Shown here: piece after piece, positions 28,416 to 36,743 of the stretch
Numbering within the stretch: position 1 is the stretch's first letter
How the letters are laid out: every line of letters starts with the position of its first letter
Assembly: GCA_015057365.1 (NCBI GenBank)
Contig: SVEN01000004.1
Location: 60,129 to 124,128, forward strand
Length of the DNA: 64,000 nucleotides
Reading direction: 5' to 3'
From: Lachnospiraceae bacterium
GTDB taxonomy: Bacteria > Bacillota > Clostridia > Lachnospirales > Lachnospiraceae
Translations under genes and position numbers: made by a program
Notes under the pieces: generated by a model
Databases searched by the model: none
What the model was told of the DNA's origin: nothing
The model's input: only the letters and a program-made list of their open reading frames with translations

Positions 28416-31400
28416 TCATTCCACCGCAAATGCTTCACCGCTCGCAAACGCGTAAATCATCCGTTCCTTTACCGCTTTTCCGGTTACCTGACAAAGGGCT
28501 CTCTCATAATATTCCAACTGTGTCTTGTAGCGCTTTGTCAGCACCTCTTGTACATTCTCCGGCACGGAATCCGTCTTGTAATCCACAAGCACCAGGCTCT
28601 CGTCTTCCTCAAAGCAGGCATCGATAATTCCCTGTACCATCACAAGCTCCGACGGGTCCGCCTCTTCTGTTTTGTATACCTCGGAATACGGCAATCCTAT
28701 GACAAAAGGTTGCTCCTTTTTTAACGTACCGTTCCGGGCCGCTGTTTGCATCCGTCTGCCCAAATCGCTTCGGAAAAATTTCAAAATCTTGCCGGGTGCC
28801 ACAAGGTCTGTCGCATCCTTCCGGATGCGCCCTTTTGCAATCAGCTCTTCCATAGCGGACAAAACATCCTCCTCCGCCTTGTATTCTTTGCAAAAATCCA
28901 GACACTCCATAATGCGGTGATACAAGGTTCCCCGCTCACTGCCGGACACACCTTCCTCTTCTCTTTCCTGCATAAATTTCGGAATCGTCTTTTCCGGCAA
29001 CACCTCCGGAAACAGTTCCTCCTGCTCCTCATCGGCATAGGCGGCCTTCTTAAGCTCTGACACGGAAAGCTTCGTTTTCCCTTTACAAAGCGGGTGCGGA
29101 TATCGATAGACTTCCCGGGCGTTCAGTTCCTCCGCCAGCCCTTCGTGATACACCGTATCGATGCTTGTTCCGGAAAGACCGGCATACCACCGTTGCCGTT
29201 CCGCGCGCTCTGCTTCCTTTTTCAAAACCGCCTCCGCAGCCTCGTTCTCCGACTGTTCCCTTCGGACACCCTTAATACTTCCCTTTTTCAAACATTTTCC
29301 GAGAGAAAATTTTAAAAAGTCCAAATAGGAATCGGCACTAAGAAGCCCGGCATAGCTTGCCGCTTCATCCGCCTCCGAAGTCGCACCCAATGCTTCATAG
29401 AAATCCGCCTCCGAGTCCACCGTTGCCGACAAAATCAGCTTCTCTCTCGCTCTGGTCAGTGCTACATACAAGATACGTAACTCCTCCGAAAGCATTTCAT
29501 AATTTAACTGTCCCGCAATGATTTTTTTAAACAGGGTCGGTGCCTTTACCCGTAATACCTCGTCTCGGAAATCAATCCCCACACCAAGCTCCGGATGAAG
29601 CACCAATCCCGCGTGAACATCCATGCGGTTAAACTTTTTGGACAGCCCGGCCACAATGACCACCGGTGCCTCCAAACCTTTGCTTTTATGAATACTCATC
29701 AAACGAACGGCATTCTCGCCTGACACAATCTGCGCCTCTCCCGTGTCCGTGTCATACTTTATCAATCGTTCAATATAACGTACAAAGTCAAATATACCGG
29801 AATAACTGCTCTCTTCAAACTTTTTCGCTTTTTCTACAAGTATAGAAAGATTTTCGGCACGACGTTCTCCTCCCGGCATAACCCGCACAAAGGACGGGTA
29901 TGAAGTCGTCTCATACAACGCCTCCAACACTTCCGGAACACCCGCATATACAGACAGCGCCTTCAAATCCCGTAGCTGTTCCGTAAAGCGAACTAACTTC
30001 TGTCTTGCGACACCTACAGCCGCACACAGTTCATCCGGAACGTTTCCGTAGCCTCCCACATCCGCAGTCTTCTTATTTCCTTCCGTACTTGCGGTTTCTT
30101 CCGTTGCTTTCAAAAAATAGTCTATCGCATCATAAAAGGAACTTCGATACTCCTTCTCCTCCGCCTTCGCAACAATCCGAACCACTGCCAATTCTTCTTC
30201 GGTCATTCCCACCATTTCGGAACGTAGCACCGAAACCAACGGAATATCCTGAAGCGGATTGTCGATTATCCGAAGGGCATTTAACACCACCGTCACCTCT
30301 CTGGCAGAAAAATACCCACTTTGTTTCTCTACAACCGCCGGTATTCCAAGCTCCGCAAACACCTCCGTAAAAGGCTCCGCATAACCGCTGACTGCCCGGA
30401 ACAGTACCGTAATATCCCGGTACTCCGCCGGATGAAACTTTGGTCGCGACACTCCGTCTTCTCCGACCTCTTCTCCGTCATATACCGGCATCCCGCTGTC
30501 AATCAGGCTCCGAATCCGGGCACCTACCGTCATAGCCTCTTTTGCAATACGATCAAGTCCCTCGTCTTCTTCTCCCTCCGCAGAAAGCTCCGTCAGTAAT
30601 AGCTCCGCCGTATATGCTTCCCGCAGTTGCACTTCGTCATCCTCGTCCCAAGGATAGGACGCACCCAAATACAGCTTTGCCGCATCGTCATACTCTATTC
30701 CTCCGAAACGTTTTTGCATCAAGCCGGAAAACACATCGTTTACCGCATCCACTACAGCGCTTCTGCTTCGGAAATTCTTTCCGAGCACGATTTTACAATA
30801 GTCTCCGCCCTCACCGTACGGAGCATATTCCTCGTATTTTTTCATAAAAAGCTCCGGTTTTGCCATACGGAACTTATAAATACTCTGCTTTACATCTCCC
30901 ACCATAAAACGATTCGGATGCCCGTCCTCTTCTCCCGAAATACTCCACAACAGCAAATCCTGAATCTCGTTGCTGTCCTGACACTCATCTATCATCAGCT
31001 CATCAAACCGGCTGCGAAGAAGTCTCGCCGTCTCTGTCGGGCGAAACCCATCCTCGGTTTCCTCCACCAAAAGACGTACCGCCAGATGCTCCAAATCGTT
31101 AAAATCCACCAGCCCACGCTCGGACTTTTTCTTTGCGTAACGTTCCCCGTATTCGGCACATAAACCCACCAATACCTGAAGCAGTGGCGCCATAGCGGCC
31201 ATATCCTGTGCCATCTGTTCCGAAGCAGTGAAAAAATAGTCCTTTTTTAACTTCGTAAGCAGATCCTTATAACGTCCGCGCAGTCCCTTCACCTGTTCCT
31301 TTTTTGCTTCTGTTGTATCACACTTTTTCCTGGAAAGAGCCTGAAAAGAAAGCTCCCCAAAGGCCTCTGCCAGTTCTCCGTAGGTCTTCTTGGCACAAAG

Positions 31401-32195
31401 CGTGTCAAGCAACTCCCCGTCCGAATCCAAAGCTTCCAAATACGTATACGGTCCTTCCGGACCTTCACACACCTCTACCGCTTTTTTACGAAGCTGTTCA
31501 CAATCCCCGAGTATCCTTTTGACACGCTCCGTCAAAAGACGTATGCAAGGCTCCTCCTCCGAAAGCAGCGTTGCACTCTTCTGCCGTTCCAGCGCCTCAC
31601 TCGCCCGGGCAAGCCAGCTTTCCGGAAACGGTGCACTTTGGGCAAATTTATAAAAATTTTCGATGTGCTTGCTCAAAGCTTCATCGGTTTTTCCGCTGCC
31701 GAGGCACTCCGTCAGGCGCAGAAACAGTTCTTCTCCTTGCGCATACCGGTCCTCCAACAACTCCTCCATCACATCGGCACGAAGAAGCGTCAATTCCGCC
31801 TCTTCCGCGATACGAAAGCCGGGGTCCAAATCCAGTTCATAAAAGAACTCCCGCAAAAGACTTAAGCAAAATCCGTGAATCGTCATAATGGAAGCATTCC
31901 GCAACAACAGCACCTGCTTTTGCAGATGTGTGTTTCCCGCATATTCCTCTGTGGCCAGGCACTCGTTTAACCGTTTACCGATACGTTCCCGCATCTCTGC
32001 CGCTGCAGCGTTGGTGTAGGTCACAACCAGCAGGCGGTTAATATCCTGCGGTGTCTCCTTATCCGTTAACTTCTCGATAATACGTTGTACCAACACCGCC
32101 GTCTTACCGGAGCCTGCCGCCGCAGATACCAGTGTCGAACAGCCTTTGACCTCAATGACCTGCCTTTGTTCCGGCGTAAATCGAACCTTCCCCAT
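28416..32195 (-). CDS. addA: Helicase-exonuclease subunit AddA
   Basis: FTPEQRQVIEVKGCSTLVSAAAGSGKTAVLVQRI; C-terminal VQGIIDACFEEDESLVLVDYKTD; downstream of addB. Confidence 0.97.
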   Translation of the reverse strand: MGKVRFTPEQRQVIEVKGCSTLVSAAAGSGKTAVLVQRIIEKLTDKETPQDINRLLVVTYTNAAAAEMRERIGKRLNECLATEEYAGNTHLQKQVLLLRNASIMTIHGFCLSLLREFFYELDLDPGFRIAEEAELTLLRADVMEELLEDRYAQGEELFLRLTECLGSGKTDEALSKHIENFYKFAQSAPFPESWLARASEALERQKSATLLSEEEPCIRLLTERVKRILGDCEQLRKKAVEVCEGPEGPYTYLEALDSDGELLDTLCAKKTYGELAEAFGELSFQALSRKKCDTTEAKKEQVKGLRGRYKDLLTKLKKDYFFTASEQMAQDMAAMAPLLQVLVGLCAEYGERYAKKKSERGLVDFNDLEHLAVRLLVEETEDGFRPTETARLLRSRFDELMIDECQDSNEIQDLLLWSISGEEDGHPNRFMVGDVKQSIYKFRMAKPELFMKKYEEYAPYGEGGDYCKIVLGKNFRSRSAVVDAVNDVFSGLMQKRFGGIEYDDAAKLYLGASYPWDEDDEVQLREAYTAELLLTELSAEGEEDEGLDRIAKEAMTVGARIRSLIDSGMPVYDGEEVGEDGVSRPKFHPAEYRDITVLFRAVSGYAEPFTEVFAELGIPAVVEKQSGYFSAREVTVVLNALRIIDNPLQDIPLVSVLRSEMVGMTEEELAVVRIVAKAEEKEYRSSFYDAIDYFLKATEETASTEGNKKTADVGGYGNVPDELCAAVGVARQKLVRFTEQLRDLKALSVYAGVPEVLEALYETTSYPSFVRVMPGGERRAENLSILVEKAKKFEESSYSGIFDFVRYIERLIKYDTDTGEAQIVSGENAVRLMSIHKSKGLEAPVVIVAGLSKKFNRMDVHAGLVLHPELGVGIDFRDEVLRVKAPTLFKKIIAGQLNYEMLSEELRILYVALTRAREKLILSATVDSEADFYEALGATSEADEAASYAGLLSADSYLDFLKFSLGKCLKKGSIKGVRREQSENEAAEAVLKKEAERAERQRWYAGLSGTSIDTVYHEGLAEELNAREVYRYPHPLCKGKTKLSVSELKKAAYADEEQEELFPEVLPEKTIPKFMQEREEEGVSGSERGTLYHRIMECLDFCKEYKAEEDVLSAMEELIAKGRIRKDATDLVAPGKILKFFRSDLGRRMQTAARNGTLKKEQPFVIGLPYSEVYKTEEADPSELVMVQGIIDACFEEDESLVLVDYKTDSVPENVQEVLTKRYKTQLEYYERALCQVTGKAVKERMIYAFASGEAFAVE

Positions 32196-35100
32196 GACTC
32201 TCCTTTCCGAACTTCTCCCAGAGTTCATCTTTACTTAACTCCTTAAGCTCCCGGTAAGAATACTCCGGAAGTCTGTTGTCAAATCCGCAGACCGCTCTAT
32301 AGCTGCAATACTCGCACGGGGTCGCCTTTTTGTAGCGGTACGGCTTTGCCGCCGTATCTCCGGCCAGAATCGCTTCTGCCTCCTGCTCCAATTTATGATA
32401 CACAAACTCCGTCAAAGACGTAAATCCCTCTTCATGGATGCCCTTGGAGTTTGCTTTTAGCTGTCCATCCTTATCGGTCTCCGCATAGATTAACTTCGAG
32501 GCTTCGGAAGGCCTGAGACCACCGTTTTCCGCCCTTAGGGAGACATCAAGTGCTGTCACGGACGCAATGGAATTATTAAAAATACCGTCCGGGCGGAACT
32601 CTTTTTTTACCGCATCCTCGGAATACTTTTCCCGGTCCAAAAACGGATCCTCCACATGAAAATAAAACATGCCCGCCGGTACCGGTGCCACACCGTCCTC
32701 CGCCGCCGTCTGTCTGAGAGCCGCCGCCAGATACACCTCTAACTGCACCTGCAACCCGTAGTACAGCTCCGTCAAATCGAACTTTTTACTGCCGGACTTA
32801 TAGTCCACCACTCTTAAATACCATGTATCATCGCTGTAGCATACATCGTACCGGTCAATCTTTCCGTGAAGAGAAAGATACTTCGCGGTATGTTCAAATA
32901 CTGCCTCACAATGCTTCGGCTCAAACAAGCTGCCCTTAATCTGCTCCTGCAACATCTCCACCGTCTTTTTCAACACTCTGGCCGCCTTTGTCACCAGATA
33001 ACCGTTCCGCTTTGTGCCGTCAAACACTCCGTTTTCAAAGGTAGTTACTGCCTCGGACAAGCTTTCTTCGCACAATCCATCCCGCTCCGCTTCCGTTAAC
33101 GCATGCCAGGAAAGCCCCTTATCACGCACTTTTTTCGTAAACAGTTCTAATGCCATGTGATATAAATTTCCCAGCTCGGGTGCCGCCACACGGTACTGCG
33201 CACGCTCCTCCAAAGAAAGACCGTACTGTAAAAAGTGGGCAAACGCACAGGCCGCATACTTCTCCAACCGGGTTACACTGCCGTATAACACCGCACCGTA
33301 CAAGCGCTTTGCCACCGCCTCCCGCAAGTCACCGGTAGGATTGCCGAAAAAGGCCGTACGCAAAAGGCGTTTCGTCTCCTCCTCTTCCGTCAACATATAT
33401 CGACGATACAGTTCCCGGAAAGCCGGCTCCTCCACCGTTCCTTCTGCCGCAAAACGACGCAGGCAATCCAGAAAACATGTCTTTCCCGTATCATTTTGCA
33501 ACAAAGCGACATAGGATGCCTCTTCCTCCTCCCGCACCGAAAGCTCCGTAAACAACTCCCCGATTCTCCGTGTAAAATAAGACGGTTGCAGGGCACTTCC
33601 GTCAGAAGACAAGCGACTGTAAGTCATAATCAGACGCTTTCTCGGCTTCGTCAGCATAGCATACAAATAAAACTGCTCCGTATATACCGCTTCTTTTCTC
33701 GTGGGAGCCAATTCCACATTTTTTTCCTTAAAAAATTCCCGTTCCGCCTCGGAAATCAGCCCACCTGTACTTCCCTGTGCCGGGGTCACTCCCTCGTTTA
33801 CTCCCGTCAGATACAGCACATCGATATCCGCCAGACGGGTTCTGGTAATATCTCCGATTACCACATAATCCGTCCCCTCCGGAACAAAGCCCACCTTACA
33901 CTCCCGAAGCGCCGTTTCCATTAGCTCCGTATACTCCCGCAGAGACAATTCCTCCTCTGCCAAAAGCTCCATAAAACGGTCCAGTATCTCCATTACGTTG
34001 CGATACACCTGACGATATTCCGCCGCCCGCACCAAATCATTTTTCTCTGTAAAAGCCGCTTCCATTTCCCGCAGCTTTTCTTCCACAGAAAGGCTCTCTA
34101 AAAACTCGTACAGCCCTCGGGTACGTTCTCCTGCCGTTTTCCCAGCCGTAAGCTTTTCTCCGATACCTGCCAGTTCCCCATAAATCCGCTCCCTGAGCCC
34201 GTTCAGATAGGTCAAATCCACCTCTCGCCTTGTACGGTAACGGTACTTCCACTCCTTTTTCCACATCCGCTCTCCCCGAATGCCGCAAGCCAGACAATAG
34301 TTTTCCAACACCGAAGTTTCCTCCGGTGTGTAGGCAGTCAGGCCGCTTTTTAAATAGCGGAATACCGACTCGTAGGAAAACCCACCCAGCGCATTCTGTA
34401 ACACCGCCCGGATTAAGGCAATGCACGGGTTATGGAACATCTTCCGTTTGCTGTCCAGAAACACAGGCACACCGGCTTTTCTGCACTCCTCCTGTAGCAA
34501 CTCACCATAGCCCTCAATATCCCCGGTTACCACCGCAATCTTTCCGTAACGCAAGCCTTCCGTACGGACTCTGCGGGCAATATCCGCCGCCACAAAGGCT
34601 GCCTCTGCTTTCCGGTTCATCTTCGCATAAACCAAAATACTGCCGTTATTTGTACACCGTTTTGGCACCGGATACCGGAACAGACCTCGTTCCAACGCCT
34701 GAAGAGTCACATTTTCCGTAAAACGCGGCAAACTACCGTCCGTCCCCAACACTTCCGTCTTCACCTGACATCCTACTTCCTCCGCCAACCGTGTCACCAC
34801 CGCCTTTGTCCGGAGGGTCAGGTAAAACAGCCCGTGTTCCGCCTCCGGTGCCCGCAATGCCGCCTCGTCAGCCGTCAGGGTCATATAGCAATTTCCCGCA
34901 TACTGCAGTAGCTTTTTCAGCAATCCGTACTGGGACGGCGTGAATCCGGTAAAGCCGTCAAAAAACACATCACAATCCTTCATAAGCGAAGACTCTCCAA
35001 TGACCTCCGCCAGCACATCCGACACCGTTTCCGTAGCCAGATATTTCCCCTCGATACTCTCGGCAAACCCCTGATATACCGCCACAATATCCGACAGCTT

Positions 35101-35562
35101 TTTATATAGTACCGGTTCGTCCTTTGCAAGCAATCGCATTTGCTCCAAGGCCTCCGGTGTAATTCCGTATTGATAAAACTCGGAAATCAAGGATTTCATC
35201 TCGTCGATAAAACCCGCTTTTTTTGCATTGGCGGCAAACACCCGGAGTTCTCCCGAAAGTCGCCCCACCACACGCTTAATCAGCAGGCTTTTCCCCACAT
35301 CACTTAACAATTCTCCCGGCACAATCCCCAGTTCTTCAAATACACGATAAGAAAGGCGCAGGAAACTAAGCACCTCAATGTTTGACATGCTCTTTGTCTC
35401 GTTGCGCGCAATCAAATCCTTCATAGTCTGCAGGGAAAACTGCTCCGGCACAACAACCAACACCGTACGTTCCCGGTGCTCTTTTGCGGTTTTTAGCACT
35501 GTTTCATAGAGCCGTTCCGTCTTACCCGAGCCGGAAGCGCCAAAAATAAAAGTAAGTGACAT
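32152..35562 (-). CDS. addB: Helicase-exonuclease subunit AddB
   Basis: MSLTFIFGASGSGKTERLYE; C-terminal Cys cluster CEYCSYRAVCGFD; overlaps addA. Confidence 0.96.
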   Translation of the reverse strand: MSLTFIFGASGSGKTERLYETVLKTAKEHRERTVLVVVPEQFSLQTMKDLIARNETKSMSNIEVLSFLRLSYRVFEELGIVPGELLSDVGKSLLIKRVVGRLSGELRVFAANAKKAGFIDEMKSLISEFYQYGITPEALEQMRLLAKDEPVLYKKLSDIVAVYQGFAESIEGKYLATETVSDVLAEVIGESSLMKDCDVFFDGFTGFTPSQYGLLKKLLQYAGNCYMTLTADEAALRAPEAEHGLFYLTLRTKAVVTRLAEEVGCQVKTEVLGTDGSLPRFTENVTLQALERGLFRYPVPKRCTNNGSILVYAKMNRKAEAAFVAADIARRVRTEGLRYGKIAVVTGDIEGYGELLQEECRKAGVPVFLDSKRKMFHNPCIALIRAVLQNALGGFSYESVFRYLKSGLTAYTPEETSVLENYCLACGIRGERMWKKEWKYRYRTRREVDLTYLNGLRERIYGELAGIGEKLTAGKTAGERTRGLYEFLESLSVEEKLREMEAAFTEKNDLVRAAEYRQVYRNVMEILDRFMELLAEEELSLREYTELMETALRECKVGFVPEGTDYVVIGDITRTRLADIDVLYLTGVNEGVTPAQGSTGGLISEAEREFFKEKNVELAPTRKEAVYTEQFYLYAMLTKPRKRLIMTYSRLSSDGSALQPSYFTRRIGELFTELSVREEEEASYVALLQNDTGKTCFLDCLRRFAAEGTVEEPAFRELYRRYMLTEEEETKRLLRTAFFGNPTGDLREAVAKRLYGAVLYGSVTRLEKYAACAFAHFLQYGLSLEERAQYRVAAPELGNLYHMALELFTKKVRDKGLSWHALTEAERDGLCEESLSEAVTTFENGVFDGTKRNGYLVTKAARVLKKTVEMLQEQIKGSLFEPKHCEAVFEHTAKYLSLHGKIDRYDVCYSDDTWYLRVVDYKSGSKKFDLTELYYGLQVQLEVYLAAALRQTAAEDGVAPVPAGMFYFHVEDPFLDREKYSEDAVKKEFRPDGIFNNSIASVTALDVSLRAENGGLRPSEASKLIYAETDKDGQLKANSKGIHEEGFTSLTEFVYHKLEQEAEAILAGDTAAKPYRYKKATPCEYCSYRAVCGFDNRLPEYSYRELKELSKDELWEKFGKESHGEGSIYAGTKAGH

Positions 35563-35634
35563 GCGAATAAAAACCCCTTTCCCTGAATATCTTGTAACAA
35601 TAACATACCCTTGTGAAACCTATAGGAGGCTTCT

Positions 35635-36090
35635 ATGGCAAAAACACGAATCATCGTTTTAAAACTAAAAAAACTCCTTCGTATCGGCATCCCCGTTATA
35701 CTGGCCCTTGTAGTCTTTATACTGCTATTCGTCCTTTTTATTTCTCCGAAGAACGACGACTCTAACAGCGGTGAAAACGTTACACCGACCTCAGCAACCT
35801 ACCGTGCCGGTGTCTACAATTCCGTCATCGAATTGGGCGACTCCTTTCTTAATCTGGAAGTGGTAGTCGATACAGACCACATCAACTCCGTCCGTCTGGT
35901 TAACTTAGACGAAGCCACCGCCGCTATGTATCCGCTCATGGAACCGGCCGCCGCAGACCTCAGTGCCCAGCTTTCCGCCGGCACCCCGCTTTCCGATATC
36001 ACCCTCTCCGAAAGCACAAAATATACACAGACACTGCTCCTGGAGGGAATTAAAAGTACGCTGGAGAAGGCAACGGTATCTGAGGAGTAG
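35635..36090 (+). CDS. Membrane-anchored hypothetical protein (FMN-binding-like features)
   Basis: Single N-terminal TM (IPVILALVVFILLFVLFI), then a small outer domain YRAGVYNSVIELGDSFLNLEVVVDTDHINSVRLVN; SD taggagg. Confidence 0.6.
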   Translation: MAKTRIIVLKLKKLLRIGIPVILALVVFILLFVLFISPKNDDSNSGENVTPTSATYRAGVYNSVIELGDSFLNLEVVVDTDHINSVRLVNLDEATAAMYPLMEPAAADLSAQLSAGTPLSDITLSESTKYTQTLLLEGIKSTLEKATVSEE

Positions 36091-36111
36091 GTTACATTAC
36101 ATACTATCTAT

Positions 36112-36156
36112 GCATGTGAGCAAGCTCACGCAGTTTGCCCGCATGCTCACTTTGCC
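36112..36156 (-). repeat. Structured intergenic element, copy A (opposite orientation to copy B at 40018-40156)
   Basis: Minus-strand ggcaaagtgagcatgcgggcaaactgcg (36129-36156) matches copy B at 26/28; followed by hairpin gtgagc-tt-gctcac inside a gcatg/catgc stem. Confidence 0.75.
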
Positions 36157-36173
36157 TACCCGGAGAATACAAA

Positions 36174-36196
36174 TGCCGCGCAGAAAACTGCGCGGC
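36174..36196. terminator. Strong GC hairpin, possible terminator
   Basis: gccgcgcag-aaaa-ctgcgcggc, 9-bp perfect stem; T-rich flanks only moderate. Confidence 0.5.
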
Positions 36197-36202
36197 CTAT
36201 TT

Positions 36203-36321
36203 CTCATTCGTATTTTACAATACTCTTTTGTATATCACCATGCTCTTTCGTACGCTTCCGTGCTCTTTTGTACTTCGTCGTAGTCTTCGCTTTGGTACTT
36301 CATTGTCTTTTCTTTTGTAAC
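36203..36321. repeat. Tandem array with 20-bp phase (consensus ctcttttgtac / gtacaaaagag)
   Basis: gta cores at 36210, 36230, 36250 and 36270 (exactly 20 bp apart), then 36295 and 36317; one further isolated copy at about 36549. Confidence 0.75.
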
Positions 36322-36339
36322 TATCCCGGAATGCCGTTT

Positions 36340-36552
36340 CCTGTATTTTGACTCCTAGCCCAAGCTAGGTGGGTAACCGCACACAGGCTTTTGCAGTCCA
36401 CTCATACGGAGGCATTGCAGCTACCTGTAAATATAGGAATCCCTTTTAAAGTAATGTAGGTTCAAAATAACAGGGAGTGTCGAACATCCTAGGATAGTTG
36501 ACTTCCTATGTAAGTTCGAAAGTGAGGCGAACCGCACTTCACTCTTTTGTAC
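36340..36552 (-). ncRNA. Candidate structured non-coding RNA (6S-like or other class; unassigned)
   Basis: Strong minus-strand promoter upstream; hairpins 36520-36539 (GG-UUCG-CC loop), 36481-36518, 36383-36428 (acagg/cctgt, tgca/tgca) and 36354-36369 (cctagc/gctagg); long-range gattcct/aggagtc pairing. No supportable long ORF. Confidence 0.5.
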
Positions 36553-36558
36553 ACTCTC

Positions 36559-36587
36559 ATTATATCAAATTTTCCTCCGGATTACAA
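36559..36587 (-). promoter_or_regulatory. Sigma-A promoter for the candidate ncRNA
   Basis: -35 TTGTAA (36582-36587), exact 17-nt spacer, -10 TATAAT (36559-36564); start expected near 36552. Confidence 0.7.
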
Positions 36588-36743
36588 GTAAAAAGTATCT
36601 TATTTTCGTACCTTTATTTGGTTTTTTTTGTGCGGATTGCCTTTTTCGTGTTTTTTTTAATTTCCCTCTTTTCTTTTTTTGTATTCTGTTATACAATAAA
36701 GGGAAAAAGGAATTTAGAACATAACAAACAGGAGGGCACATCC

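Noticed and set aside
36361-36441. Possible cyclic-di-GMP or THF riboswitch controlling carB (gggtaaccgc / gcattgcag words)
   Set aside because: Conserved core motifs of those riboswitches are not met, and the long-range closing stem pairs properly only on the minus strand, away from carB.
36498-36743. N-terminal extension of the carB ORF (MTSYVSSKVRRTALHS...)
   Set aside because: The family-conserved start is MPKRTDINKVLIIGSG at 36744 with a strong SD; the upstream part overlaps the candidate ncRNA promoter and looks non-coding.
36552-36743. PyrR attenuator or T-box leader for carB
   Set aside because: No T-box TGGNACC sequence, PyrR-type anti-antiterminator or terminator seen in the carB leader.
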